From: a halophilic archaeon SHRA6
GTDB taxonomy: Archaea; Halobacteriota; Halobacteria; Halobacteriales; Haloferacaceae
DNA length: 64,000 nucleotides
Direction of reading: 5' to 3'
Assembly (NCBI GenBank): GCA_005239175.1
Contig: SOPS01000001.1
Location: forward strand, 434,001 to 498,000
Positions 35,738 through 46,007 of this stretch are shown here, piece after piece (positions within the stretch are counted from its first letter, which is position 1; each line of letters opens with the position of its first letter). The notes beneath the pieces are model-generated. The model saw only the letters and a list, made by a program, of their open reading frames with translations, had not been told where the DNA came from and searched no databases. A program made the translations under genes and the position numbers.

Positions 35738-36225
35738 TAGTAGATTGAGACTAATATCTTCCGTGCGGTAGCAACGATTGCGACCTGATGATTCTTCCGT
35801 CGTTTGAGTCGTGTGTAGAAATTTCCGAAGTAGTCATCACACCGGACAGCTGTATGGGCAGCCTGGACGAGGGCCCAGCGCAACTGCGCTGAGCCCTCTT
35901 TGCTAATACTCCCATGGATCTCCTTCTCACCGGATTGGTGAACGACTGGATCAAGACCGGCATAGCTGACTAAGGATTTATCTGAATCAAATCGCTCAAT
36001 CTCACCAACTTCTGCAACGATAACCGCTGCAGTGAATTGTCCGACACCAGGAATCGTCAGCAGCCGCTGGGCTGCTGGCGATTCCAAGACGTGTCGCTCA
36101 ATTTCATCTTCAAGAGCAGCAATCTGCGTATCGTATTCATCAATGACTGAGAGATGAGCTTCGATGATTGTTCGATCTGCGGTACTAAGCGAGAGTTCCT
36201 CTAATGAGTATGAATACTTTTGCAA
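35738..36225 (-). pseudogene. IS110-family transposase, C-terminal fragment
   Basis: The minus frame encodes the Transposase_20 domain: RLLTIPGVGQFTAAVIVAEVG, SYAGLDPVVHQSG, GSAQLRWALVQAAHTAV, then KILVSIYY, where an IS630 insertion interrupts it. The N-terminal DEDD domain is missing; the segment to the right is an unrelated IS630 relic. Its 3' end continues beyond the insertion at 34617-34666. Confidence 0.82.
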
Positions 36226-36246
36226 GTAGAGCTCACTTTTGAGGTA

Positions 36247-37338
36247 ATGGGCTCACGTCGAACCGAGATCAGGCGTCACCTGCCGGAAGAAGAGATCGAC
36301 GAGATGCTGAGGGGAGCTGAAGACGATCACCATCTTCGCCGAGTCGGCTTCGTCAAGAATCTCTATTAGGGCGATACGATTCCTGAGGCTGCTGATCGGG
36401 AAGGTCGATCAGCAGCAACAGGGACACGCTGGGCAGAGGGCTGGAATCAAGGAGGCTTCGAAGAACTGATGCCGAGTTTCGGGGGCGGTCGGCCCCCGAA
36501 ACTCGACGAGGATGAGCAAGACGAGTTGGTTGAGATGCTTCGTGACGGACAACCATGGAAATCACAGGAGATTCAGCATCTTCTCCAAGAGGAATTCGGC
36601 GTTTCATACAGCCCGAATTATTTGGGTATCTTTCTCCGGGAACTTGGTCTTTCGTACGCGAAACCACGGCCAAAGCGTCCACATCGGCCAGAGAACCCTG
36701 ATGAAATCCTCGAAGAGCGCGTCGACGACGCGCTCGACGAGGACGACCAGCCACACAACAAACGTGACGGAGAAGACGAAGAAGGGTGGATTGTTGAGGA
36801 CGATATCTGTACTGATGGCGGTACCGTCCTCGGATTTTTTGATGCATCGAAGCCACAGCCGTACGATAATTCACGGCGTGTCTGGTACGTAGATGATCCA
36901 CACATTGAGCGGGAGTTAGTCAAGACACACGATTCGGCGGTCGGATTCTACGCTCTCAACGGTGAGAGTCTGGTGACGTTCACCGAAGACGAAAAGAAAG
37001 AGCGAATTTGTGGGGTCTTAGAGAAGATACGCGAGCAGAATCCCGGCAAGCGGATTCTGCTCGTCTTGGACAAGCACGGTGCACATAGATGTGAATACAC
37101 GCGGAAGCGCGCGCATGAACTCGGGATCGACCTGATTTTCATTCCGTCAGGCTCACCGCACCTGAATCCAATCGAACAAGTCTAGGACTACCTCAAATGG
37201 ACGATGGCACCGATCGTCGTCGAGAATGAAGGAGAATTCAAAGAGCTCGTTCAGGAAACCTTCGAGAAAATAACGAAACGCATCAGCTTCGCACAGAAGT
37301 GGTGTGAAAAGTTCCTTGACTTTCAAAAGTTATCGTAA
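36247..37338 (+). pseudogene. IS630-family transposase pseudogene with two in-frame stops
   Basis: This aligns throughout with the intact transposase at 52757-53860 (ELMPSFGGGRPPKLDEDEQ, RILLVLDKHGAHRCEYTRKR, FIPSGSPHLNPIEQV). TAG at 36367-36369 interrupts the N-terminal part (VKNLY*GDT), and TAG at 37183-37185 interrupts just after the last catalytic Glu (IEQV*DYLKW). The final stop is TAA 37336-37338. A nonfunctional relic about 363 codons long. Confidence 0.85.
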
Positions 37339-37344
37339 TCATTA

Positions 37345-37689
37345 AGCGGTGATCGCTTTTTCTCCCGATTCACCGAGTATGTCACCGGCGAACATGCAAA
37401 ACATTTCATTTTAGCATTATGCAAAGAATTCGAAGATGATTTGATTGTCGTCTTAGATGGAGCACCATATTTCCAGGCGTCGGCCGTCACGGACCTGGCG
37501 GCCCGTGACGACCTCACCTTCGTGACGTTACCATCGTATTCGCCGGAGTTGAATCCTGTCGAAGAGTGCTGGAGACAGCTTCCAGCGTCTCTAATCAATC
37601 GGTTTTTTGACTCACTCGACGAGTTGACGATAGCGATTGATACAGCTCTTGACCAAGTCTCAATTCCAAAAGTGAGCAACTATTTCTAA
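37345..37689 (+). pseudogene. IS630-family transposase, C-terminal relic
   Basis: The open stretch SGDRFFSRFTEYVTGEHAKH through LIVVLDGAPYFQ, VTLPSYSPELNPVEECWRQL and VSNYF carries the second and third catalytic residues of an IS630 transposase different from its neighbours. The N-terminal half is absent. It abuts the stop of the preceding relic, so this 3-kb zone stacks four damaged elements. Confidence 0.78.
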
Positions 37690-37915
37690 TCACTACTATA
37701 GTTCGGCATTTTAATTCTCTGAAACACGTTCAACGGTGATCCGTTTTCCATATTAGCGGTAAAGACCAATGTACGACCGTATTAAGAGGCGTGTGAAAAG
37801 ATTAATAACTCATCGAATACGATCATGTATAATTAGGGTTGGAATAGTTTTGACCATCTATCAATCAATTATTATTGTGTGAGAACCTGAACAGTCAAAT
37901 CTAACATTCGATAAT

Positions 37916-38854
37916 ATGGATATTAGCATTATCATAACCTCATATAATGAAGAAAAGTATATTTCAGAAGCGATTGAAAGTGCTCTTGCACAAACACACA
38001 AACCCTATGAAATCATTATAATTGATGCCGGTTCATCTGATAGTTCTAGGAACATAATAAACACATATGAAAGAAAAAATCAAGATATAATATCGTTTTA
38101 TTTAGATTCCGACTATAATATACCAGAGATGAGAAACTTTGGGCTCAGAAAGGCACAAGGAGATTATATTACATTTTTGGATGGTGATGATCGGTTCCGA
38201 CCACAAAAGCTAGCGTATGAGTCAGACATTATTCAGTCAACTAAAGACTCTAAAGTTAGCTATTCTAATGTAGCGTATATTAATGACAATGGTTCCATTA
38301 CTAAAAAATGGAGTGAAAATAGAGATCCACCCAGCGGAGATGTTCTATTTGAAATTTTAACCCGGGATTGGCCAAAAGGATCACTTTACCGCGATGAATT
38401 GATATCCAAAGACTTTGCCGAAAAGATTGGATTATATAACGAGAAAATGTTAATATATGAAGATTGGGATTTTAAGATTCGAACTGCAGCAAATACTAAT
38501 ATAAGTTATTGCCCTCAAGTTCTTACTGAATATAGACAGCATAGCGGAGGAATTTCGTCTCTATCCAACCATAATTTGTATCGAGATATGACAAAAAAAA
38601 TACTTATTAATAATCAAAGTATTATTGAAAATCTTGATACTAAGAGGCAGAAGTTAGTAAAGAACTTTATTAAATCTAAGTGTTGTAAACATCATGCCTT
38701 CCACCTAGCTGAATCTGGTAAGCAAAGCCAAGCATTGAAAACTTATTATACATACTTAAGTCGAAACCCAAGGAATGTTAAGACACATATTCGCTTTTTC
38801 CTACCTAAGACGATATATAGTCGGCTACAAAGAGTACGTAGTTCCCTTGGGTGA
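37916..38854 (+). CDS. family 2 glycosyltransferase
   Basis: A 312-residue GT-A enzyme: N-terminal SIIITSYNEEKYISEAIESA, the VIIIDAGSSD-like strand (EIIIIDAGSSDSS), the donor-binding DGDD motif in ITFLDGDDRF, and the acceptor-site W-P/E-D-W segment IYEDWDFKIR. A C-terminal helical tail follows. GT2 enzymes transfer an activated sugar to growing lipid-linked glycans on the cytoplasmic face. The gene is visibly AT-rich with codon use unlike the first 17 kb, a sign of transfer. It is preceded by 225 bases without a gene. Confidence 0.88.
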   Translation: MDISIIITSYNEEKYISEAIESALAQTHKPYEIIIIDAGSSDSSRNIINTYERKNQDIISFYLDSDYNIPEMRNFGLRKAQGDYITFLDGDDRFRPQKLAYESDIIQSTKDSKVSYSNVAYINDNGSITKKWSENRDPPSGDVLFEILTRDWPKGSLYRDELISKDFAEKIGLYNEKMLIYEDWDFKIRTAANTNISYCPQVLTEYRQHSGGISSLSNHNLYRDMTKKILINNQSIIENLDTKRQKLVKNFIKSKCCKHHAFHLAESGKQSQALKTYYTYLSRNPRNVKTHIRFFLPKTIYSRLQRVRSSLG

Positions 38855-38872
38855 ACTATTTACATAACTTTA

Positions 38873-39880
38873 CTACTTGTAACCTAATGCTTTCAACTGC
38901 TCATTTAGCATACTGCTATCAGTATCTTTGCTACTTTGTGCACTATTACCCAAATTTATTTCACGCCGAGAGTTCGGAGATTCCACAACGAACCACGGTA
39001 TCTTGCAAAGTTCCTTAGTCTTAGGATTTTGATAGTGTTCATATAATTTCCCTAAGAGTGCATACGGCTTCTCACCAAACATTTCTCCATGATCTGAACT
39101 TATCACAATCTTACCATCTATATGTTCGAGCAGAGAGGACACCTCCTCAAGAACAATTTTGAGCGTTTCTCGGTACGCACAATGTGCCTTCCTTTCAGAG
39201 ATGTCCCCCGAAGCAACAAGTTCCATAATTCGTTTCCCTTGAAGAGAATTATTCCCAGGAGCTGCACCACCTATTTCGAATTTTTTTCTAATTTTATTTG
39301 CAGTAGGACCTAAAGGGGGGTCATGAGGTTGCATATAGTGAACGATTATACGCTTGTTTGGGTATTGCCTGTGCGCCTTAATCGCGGAGGAGGTTACTTG
39401 TTTTGGGGGAACACACTGTAACTCAGAATCCCAATTGGATATTGGTTCAGTAATTATATTGTGGAAGGTGTTTTTATCAATTAGTCCAACATGAGGATTT
39501 GCAGTGACGTATACCGTGTCCAGGTGATTTTTTCCAACAAAATTCTTTCTTATGAACTCGTCACTATCAACCCCTTTGGATATTTTTGAGGACAGATCAC
39601 CTGGGATATGGTTAACGTCATTAAAGTCGTCATATCGGCAGGCATCAAGTAAAATGAGTGTATCCCAATCTTCATCGAATACATCTATTCCTTTGCCATG
39701 ATTTATTTCAAACCAGATATTGTAAATATATTTTAAATACCACAACAGTATGCATGTTGACTTGTTTGAAACAGTTGGTTGTGGTATAATCTTGTTTTTA
39801 AGATAACGTATTGATTTTTTAACAAAGGTATGAAGCCCTTCTTTTTGTATAGTTTTTTTGGATTCTTTTATCAATGACAT
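38873..39880 (-). CDS. sulfatase-like hydrolase (alkaline phosphatase superfamily)
   Basis: A 335-residue AT-rich protein. The first metal strand is DTLILLDACRYDDF (residues about 72-85) and the second metal site is KIVISSDHGEMFGE; between them lies RIIVHYMQPHDPPLG. It ends with SSMLNEQLKALGYK, as do many haloarchaeal sulfatase-like glycan proteins. The nucleophile is not obvious, so the chemistry could be sulfate, phosphate or phospho-group transfer. It faces the GT2 gene convergently with an 18-base gap. Confidence 0.72.
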   Translation of the reverse strand: MSLIKESKKTIQKEGLHTFVKKSIRYLKNKIIPQPTVSNKSTCILLWYLKYIYNIWFEINHGKGIDVFDEDWDTLILLDACRYDDFNDVNHIPGDLSSKISKGVDSDEFIRKNFVGKNHLDTVYVTANPHVGLIDKNTFHNIITEPISNWDSELQCVPPKQVTSSAIKAHRQYPNKRIIVHYMQPHDPPLGPTANKIRKKFEIGGAAPGNNSLQGKRIMELVASGDISERKAHCAYRETLKIVLEEVSSLLEHIDGKIVISSDHGEMFGEKPYALLGKLYEHYQNPKTKELCKIPWFVVESPNSRREINLGNSAQSSKDTDSSMLNEQLKALGYK

Positions 39881-39905
39881 ATTTATTTTGTATTGGTAAT
39901 TATTT

Positions 39906-40061
39906 CTATCGAATTATTGCTTTTACGGATGTGTCCGAAATAACAACGAGATCAATGTAGAGGATCGGCGCAGACTGGATGATGGGTCTCCAAGTGTCCT
40001 CATCAATATACACATTGTACTTTAAGAAATGAAACCGGTCAGCCAAATTTCTATTATTCAT
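39906..40061 (-). CDS. 51-aa protein or C-terminal remnant
   Basis: The minus frame begins [20 protein letters not shown] and ends [18 protein letters not shown]; it looks like real protein sequence and is AT-rich. It overlaps the stop of the GDP-fucose-synthase-like gene by 8 bases. It may be an independent small gene in that operon or the tail of a lost gene. No family recognised. Confidence 0.4.
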   Translation of the reverse strand: MNNRNLADRFHFLKYNVYIDEDTWRPIIQSAPILYIDLVVISDTSVKAIIR

Positions 40062-41022
40062 AATGGCGACTCCGATACTGTTCATACCATTTGATGGTGG
40101 TTTTAAGCCCATCTTTGAAACCCGTTGAGGCTTCCCAGCCGAAATATTCTCGCGCACGTTTTGTATCGAGTTTTCGGCGGGGTTGGCCGTCAGGTTTTGA
40201 TGTGTTCCAGTGTATCCCCCCTTCGAAGCAAGTCAAGTCAACGATTAACTCAACTAGATTCTGTATACTGATTTCATGTCCGCTCCCCAGATTGACTGGA
40301 TCACTCCGATTATACCGTTCGGTTGCATCAAGAATTCCTTCAGCGGCATCCTTGACATAGAGAAATTCTCGAGTCGGCTTTCCAGTCCCCCAAGCTGTAA
40401 TCGTATCCTCGCCTTTTTCTCTTGCCTCAATGCACTTTCGGATGATTGCAGGAATAACGTGTGACGTTTCTAAATCGAAATCGTCTCGTGGCCCATAAAG
40501 GTTGACCGGCATTAGATAGATGCTGTTAAAATCATACTGCTTGCGATACGCACGCGACTGAGTCAATAAGGTCTTTTTCGCAATACCGTAGGGAGCGTTC
40601 GTCTCTTCAGGATACCCGTCGAAGAGGTTCTCTTCTTTGAACGGGACCGGGGTATGTTTGGGGTAGGCGCAAATCGTCCCAAGAATTGTAAACTTCTCTA
40701 CGTCAAAGTGACGAGCCTGTTCAAGAAGTTCGATTCCCATGATAGCGTTATCGAAGAAGTATCGGCCGGGGTTCTCCCGATTTGCCCCAATTCCGCCGAC
40801 CGTGGCAGCAAGATGGATAACGACGTTGGCGTGCGAGTCCTCGAACGCACGTTTGATGTCGTCTTTTTCGCGGAGATCATACTCGTCGCTTCGAGGAACA
40901 AAGATATCGACCTCATCTGACCGAGATTCGAGATCTTCAACGAGGTGACTACCAAGGAATCCGGCCCCACCTGTCACCATGACGGTCTTGTCATCCCAGT
41001 AGTCGTGTGTGTCGCTGCTCAT
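40054..41022 (-). CDS. fcl: GDP-L-fucose synthase-like epimerase/reductase
   Basis: A 322-residue SDR. It has [10 protein letters not shown] near the N-terminus, the GDP-fucose-synthase-like [27 protein letters not shown] with the catalytic Cys region, and [11 protein letters not shown] with YxxxK. The family epimerises C3/C5 and reduces C4 of GDP-4-keto-6-deoxymannose to GDP-L-fucose. ATG 41022 is used: it overlaps the stop of the upstream dehydratase gene (ATGA), coupling the two. The pair forms a self-contained GDP-6-deoxyhexose route, though the final sugar is not proven. Confidence 0.85.
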   Translation of the reverse strand: MSSDTHDYWDDKTVMVTGGAGFLGSHLVEDLESRSDEVDIFVPRSDEYDLREKDDIKRAFEDSHANVVIHLAATVGGIGANRENPGRYFFDNAIMGIELLEQARHFDVEKFTILGTICAYPKHTPVPFKEENLFDGYPEETNAPYGIAKKTLLTQSRAYRKQYDFNSIYLMPVNLYGPRDDFDLETSHVIPAIIRKCIEAREKGEDTITAWGTGKPTREFLYVKDAAEGILDATERYNRSDPVNLGSGHEISIQNLVELIVDLTCFEGGIHWNTSKPDGQPRRKLDTKRAREYFGWEASTGFKDGLKTTIKWYEQYRSRHYE

Positions 41023-42080
41023 CGCCAGTCCACTCGTCCGTACCACTTCTCTGGATTGTTTGCATACCAGTCGATCGTCTGTCGGATTCCTTCTCGCCAG
41101 GAAATCTTCGGTTCCCAGCCAGTCTCTTCATTGAGCTTCTCGTACCCCACAAGCAACTCTTCGACGTCACTGTCACCGGGTCGGAAACGATCCTCATCCT
41201 GAACGATCTCGGGTGCCTCCCAGTAGCCGTGTTCGGTACCGACGTCGAGGATCATCTCAGTCCATTCGCGCATTGAGAGGTTCTCTCCGTACCCGTATAC
41301 GTACTGTTCGCCTGGATTCCCCTCGAGTGCGACGTGGAGGTGACCACGGACACCATCGGAGACATAACAGAGATCTCGCTTCGGAGTCAGGTTTCCGAGC
41401 TCGACAATATCTCGTTCGAGCGCTTGTGTGATGATCGTCCCGGTAATATATCGTGGGTTTTGTCGCGGCCCGTAATTGTTGAACATCCGCGTCGTGACGG
41501 TCGGGAGCCCGTACGCGTCGTGGTAGTTCATCGTGAGAAAGTCCGCAGCCAGTTTCGATGTTGCGTAGACGCTTGTCGGGTTTACTGGCGATCGTTCGCT
41601 GAGGAGAACGCGATCGTCGCCGTCGAATTCATGTTTTTCGACCATTTCCTCATTGATATTCCCGTATTCCTCGCTGGTTCCAGCAGTATCGAATTTCGTA
41701 ATATCGAGGTCGAGATCGACGACCGATTGCAACAGGTTCAGAGTACCAGTAATATTTGTTTCGACGGTTTCGTAGGGTCGTTCCCACGATTCTCCCACGT
41801 GGGCCTGCGCACCAAGATGAAATATTAGAGAATCACTGTGTGGTTCAAGGGCCTTGAGCGCAGTTTGTACAGAATGTTTGTCACGAAGATTCCCTCGGTG
41901 AATCGTAATATCTTCTGCGTGCTGTCGAATGTTTTTAATTTCTCCACTAGAGGTTGCTCGGACGAAGGCGTGAACATTTGCCCCCTCTTCGAGCAATCTA
42001 TCAACGAGATGAGAACCAACAAATCCGTCAGCCCCGGTCACGAAGACAGGCCGTTCAGTCAAATTGGTGCCGATAGCCAT
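41019..42080 (-). CDS. gmd: GDP-mannose 4,6-dehydratase-like enzyme
   Basis: A 353-residue extended SDR. It has [13 protein letters not shown] near residue 15, [20 protein letters not shown], the catalytic Thr/Glu region AGTSEEYGN, and the YxxxK in [17 protein letters not shown] is typical of the 4,6-dehydratases. The following synthase supports GDP-mannose as substrate, although dTDP/UDP-sugar dehydratases share the motifs. ATG 42080 is preferred over GTG 42086 because a TATA box lies about 22 bases upstream. Moderately GC-rich, unlike the flanking AT-rich genes. Confidence 0.82.
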   Translation of the reverse strand: MAIGTNLTERPVFVTGADGFVGSHLVDRLLEEGANVHAFVRATSSGEIKNIRQHAEDITIHRGNLRDKHSVQTALKALEPHSDSLIFHLGAQAHVGESWERPYETVETNITGTLNLLQSVVDLDLDITKFDTAGTSEEYGNINEEMVEKHEFDGDDRVLLSERSPVNPTSVYATSKLAADFLTMNYHDAYGLPTVTTRMFNNYGPRQNPRYITGTIITQALERDIVELGNLTPKRDLCYVSDGVRGHLHVALEGNPGEQYVYGYGENLSMREWTEMILDVGTEHGYWEAPEIVQDEDRFRPGDSDVEELLVGYEKLNEETGWEPKISWREGIRQTIDWYANNPEKWYGRVDWR

Positions 42081-42095
42081 ATGCACATGAAGGCT

Positions 42096-42108
42096 ATTAT
42101 ATAGTTAT
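42096..42108 (-). promoter_or_regulatory. TATA box of the gmd-fcl operon
   Basis: On the minus strand the sequence ATAACTATATAAT precedes ATG 42080 by about 22 bases, fitting a leaderless haloarchaeal transcript for the dehydratase/synthase operon. Confidence 0.55.
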
Positions 42109-42273
42109 GTCTTTCTATTGAAATTCATCCAAGGTATACCATCAATTGGCTCTAAAGAATCACTAGCCCAGGTCGGTTTTAACCGATTGAAATTGGAAGC
42201 CAAAGCAGGAGATTCACGATAATAAATATCAAATTTCTTTTAATTTAAGTATATATGGATCACGTTGATTAAA

Positions 42274-42945
42274 ATGTTGTTGATGACCGATTACACACTT
42301 ATGTCGCTCCACTGCCTGCAGATTTACCTTGAGGAATCCTACCGTAACGCACTTAATATTCCAAGCGAAATGACATATATTCCTACCAAGATCGGCCTCG
42401 AATTGAGCGATCTTCCTCATCACTACACGCTGATTAGGTTGGATAGGTTCAAAATGAGCTCCGACTTTCGTCGGAACTGTGCTGGCTTTCAGGTCACGCT
42501 GCCGTTAATACCACGTTTTACACCGTGAAAACGCTAGCGAGCACTACTTCCGTCAAACGAACTATCGTATTTAAATACTCCAAAAACTGCTCTCGTCGAT
42601 ACAGAATCTCAAGCAGTCCTTGGCGTTCACTATATGACTGAGAAACCCACGACACACAGCCCGTGTGGCAGGTCGCCTGCCCAACGCAGGTGAGTTGTGT
42701 AGCCTCGCCGACGACAAAGTTTATAACTGGATAGATTTACGCAAATAACTTCGTAAAGAAGAGATGAGATCGCTGATTAAGTATTTCTTCTTCCGGCCCA
42801 TCAACCACGCGCACAACGCGCGAATCGATGGGCCTCGCTACCGGCAGGGAAAGATGTCTGAAACCGTCTTTTCGTCGATCAAGCATACAAACGGTAACTC
42901 CATGCGAGTGAGAACCTGGTGCAGAAAATTTGTAAATTCATCATA
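42274..42945 (+). pseudogene. decayed IS5-family transposase
   Basis: Scattered frames match the IS5-type transposases near 51 and 54-56 kb: SLHCLQIYLEESYRNALNI and LPHHYTL at the start, TALVDTESQAVLGVH in the middle, and RPINHAHNARIDGPRYRQGK plus SETVFSSIKHT near the end. Several frameshifts and stops separate them. The surrounding gap (42087-43051) holds no other gene. Confidence 0.72.
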
Positions 42946-43051
42946 AAATGCATCTATCAAAACATCAAGAGAACGTAAAACAGTGAAATCAAGAGCCGAT
43001 TGGCGGTTCATCAGGACTGCCCTAACGAACTTAAATTACAATAATTATAAG

Positions 43052-44221
43052 TCAAAAATGGGTGACTATATTCTCTGCATAGGAGTCCCAACTAAAGTTG
43101 TCTTTTATATATTCATACGCATCCTGTCCAAATTTCTCTAAATTATTATTAGTTAAAAAGAGAGGGTCATTAAGCGCGGATACTACATTTTCGGTTGAGA
43201 GGTCGTCAACGGTTCTTCCAAACCCCTGCTTCTCAATGAAATTTAATTCTGGATCATTGTAAGCTATCACAGGACGACCGCAAGCGAGATATTCGTAAAC
43301 CTTCATAGGATGACCAGTGGTTTGTGGATCAATAATACCATACAGTAAATCACATGAGCACAAATACTGAGACACCATATCATGTCGAATGAAGCCGGTG
43401 AAAATGACCTTATCTGAAATACCCAATTCAGAAGCTAGTTCTTCCATTGGCTCACGCTCTGGTCCGTCTCCAACGAGAATCACACTTAAATTAAGCCTAT
43501 CTGACATTATTTTTATAGATTTTAGTAATAAATCTAATCTATGGTATTTTTGAAATGATCCGGCGAACCCAATAATTATTTCGGATGAAGATAAGTCAGA
43601 TGAGATCTCATTCCTGGCTTTATTTTTATTCATTGGGTGGAAATTTTCATAGTCGACTCCATGATAGTGTAGAGATACAGAGTCCGAACTGATACCTGGA
43701 AAAGCTTGTAGCCATTGTTGAGCCTGTGTAAAAGCAGCTATGATATGAGTACTGCTATATATATTCAAGGCTAGTACAAAATCTGAAATTGTTGAGGCTC
43801 CTGGGAATGGATTTATTTTTTTAATGTTTTCTGATTCGATATCTTCAGCCAATTCTAATAAAGGAATGCCATATATATTAGAAAAAATTGGCTGTGCTAT
43901 ATTTGTCGGCTTAAGGGGTGATACTATCCCATCGATATTATCATCTTTTTCTAAATATACCAATCTTTTGAACATAGGATATTGTACCTTGCTGTGCCAA
44001 TAGATCGATCTCTTTTTTTTAGATGATAGTTTTTTAATACATATATCATCCCTATCTAATAGCTTCGTATTTTCATATTTGGGCGAGGGACAAATGATTG
44101 TGAGTTGGACATCACTACGATTAGCTAACGCATTTGCCACTGAACTTGAATACACACCTTGCCCACCTGGCTGTGAGATATCAACTTGTGTGGCATACAC
44201 AATATGTTTTCTTTCACTCAT
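43052..44221 (-). CDS. family 4 glycosyltransferase
   Basis: A 389-residue GT-B enzyme with N-terminal GGQGVYSSSVANAL acceptor loop, IIGFAGSFQKYHRLD, VILVGDGPEREPM, and the donor-binding EX7E-like GHPMKVYEYLACGRPVIAY. Retaining GT4 enzymes use nucleotide sugars to extend glycans. The gene is very AT-rich. It lies alone between IS relics (IS5 type before, ISH3 type after), so its original neighbours may have been lost. The 44222-44482 gap is AT-rich without a gene. Confidence 0.88.
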   Translation of the reverse strand: MSERKHIVYATQVDISQPGGQGVYSSSVANALANRSDVQLTIICPSPKYENTKLLDRDDICIKKLSSKKKRSIYWHSKVQYPMFKRLVYLEKDDNIDGIVSPLKPTNIAQPIFSNIYGIPLLELAEDIESENIKKINPFPGASTISDFVLALNIYSSTHIIAAFTQAQQWLQAFPGISSDSVSLHYHGVDYENFHPMNKNKARNEISSDLSSSEIIIGFAGSFQKYHRLDLLLKSIKIMSDRLNLSVILVGDGPEREPMEELASELGISDKVIFTGFIRHDMVSQYLCSCDLLYGIIDPQTTGHPMKVYEYLACGRPVIAYNDPELNFIEKQGFGRTVDDLSTENVVSALNDPLFLTNNNLEKFGQDAYEYIKDNFSWDSYAENIVTHF

Positions 44222-44482
44222 TTTTTGGTTTAATTATTAACTACTTTAGATATAATTCATTATATTTTTACGACGTCTAATATTCATAATTATTTAACTA
44301 CCCTGGAAAGTAATTATCTTTATAATATAAAGGCTGTGAAACACAGATCGGCAGTGTTCAAATAAGGATTGAAAAATGAGCCGAAGCGTTTTCTGAGTGA
44401 TTCACGACTGAAAACGCTCGTCTCAACAATTGTTTAGATGAGATAAAATTAGAGTTTATCGAATGGGGAGCGAAACAAGATC

Positions 44483-45871
44483 CAGTACCTCACAAAGCAT
44501 CGCCAGTTAGCCTGACCTAAGCCACCTGTTCTGCCGTGATGAGTCGTCGGTAGTGGTTGAACAACGCTGATCGATGGCGGAGCTGTCGCTGTCGGCGGCG
44601 GTCAGCCGCCGACGCGACAGTGTTGCCACTTGCAAAAACACTTGCTTGGTCAGTGACTACCGGTCGACTTGGTCGTCAGGTGGCCGGTTCGCGGGGACGG
44701 CCCGACGCACCGCGAGGGCCGTCCACGCGGCCCGCCGAACCATATTGACGAACTCCTTGTACGGCCACCACCAGAGGCGACGCCCGCCTCGGCAGGGCGT
44801 CACCACGTATTCGTAGTGCAGATACCGCCACGCATTCTGCAAGAGGAAACTCACCACGACGTACAGCAGTCTCACCGTTGTGGCTCGTGTTGTTGCCGTC
44901 GCTATCGCTTGCTCGGGCAAGCGATAGCTCGACTCGATACCGAAGCGTTTCGAGTAGTGGTATCGAGCGTCGCGTGGAGTCTCAATGAACGGTGCGTCAG
45001 CGGCGTAGCCGTGACGCGCCACGCCGTGGTCGTCGTACTTCCCGTTCAGGTACGTACAGTCGATATAGACGGGAAACTCGACGGTCCAGCTGTGACCGTC
45101 GAGTTTCCCTGTCAGGTCGTGTTGAATGACGCGACTCCATCCTTCCGAGAGTTCCTGCTGAATCGCCTCACCTCACTGGATGATCGGGACAACGTAGGCG
45201 TAGTTGTGCGCCTGTAACAGCGTGAGACACTTGCTGTCGTAGAATCTGCGATCGAAGTAAACGGCCTTGACGTCAGTGTCAAGGCCGTCGAGGATACCGA
45301 GGAACTCAGCGAGGGCGCTGCTGGCGGTGTCGCCGTATTCGACACGGGCGCACCGCCAGCGTGTAGCGTTTGTTCCGCACGCGTGCGTAGAGCTTGGTGT
45401 AGGCGTGGAACGCAGTGGTTCCACGTTTGGCTTCCGAGTGATAGAGGTGGTCGGTGTCGTCTTCGTCACCGTAGTAGGGCCGCAGGTGGAGGTCTGCGCA
45501 GACCTCCACCTGCTCGGGGAGGAGTTCGATAATGTCTCGGCGAAGAAGCGTGTTAGCGACTCGTTCGAGCCGTTCCGGCTCGAACTCCGTCCGGAGGTGG
45601 TAGAGAATCGTGTTCGCCGATGGCGAGTCTTCGCTGGAGTTACACAGTGTCGAGATCGAGGTCCCGTCGGCGGTTGCGCCGATGAGGACCTCGTAGATGT
45701 CCTCTGCATCGATTTCAGCGTTGTTGGCGAGGTTCAGAGAAACTTCCTCGTCAAGTCGGTTGACGAGGAAGTTAAGAATCTGGTCTTCGTGGATTTCATT
45801 GTCTGCTTGCTGCTTGGAGTGCACGTCCTCAGCAAGCAGACCTTCTGACTAACCGGCTTTGTAAAGTACTG
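44483..45871 (-). mobile_element. degenerate ISH3-family element
   Basis: The ends CAGTACCTCACAAAGCATCG (44483) and GGCTTTGTAAAGTACTG (to 45871) match those of the intact ISH3 element at 20.9 kb. Flanking 5-mers (AGATC, AGCTT) are not identical, so no clear target duplication remains. About 1389 bp. Confidence 0.8.
44657..45824 (-). pseudogene. ISH3-family transposase pseudogene
   Basis: The parts match the intact transposase at 21061-22251. The N-terminal frame 45306-45824 (HEDQILNFLVNRLDEEVS, LHLRPYYGDEDDTDHLYHSE) shifts near 45350 into a frame with GILDGLDTDVKAVYFDRRFY, then a stop (about 45172-45176) separates it from the C-terminal KRFGIESSYRLPEQ part. The second catalytic DRE is DRR here, another sign of decay. 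Confidence 0.82.
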
Positions 45872-46007
45872 AGCTTATCTGAATAATACTCTTGGCAACA
45901 GGCGCTCAAGATTCAGTCCTATAGGGGTGAACTAACAGTTCCTGATCCGTATTGAAAAAATTCCAAATGCAACTATAGTGGTTCGACAAAGCCTGCGTTT
46001 TGTATTG

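Noticed and set aside
44478-45876. Target-site duplication around the second ISH3 element
   Set aside because: The flanking pentamers AGATC and AGCTT differ at two positions, so no clear duplication can be claimed.
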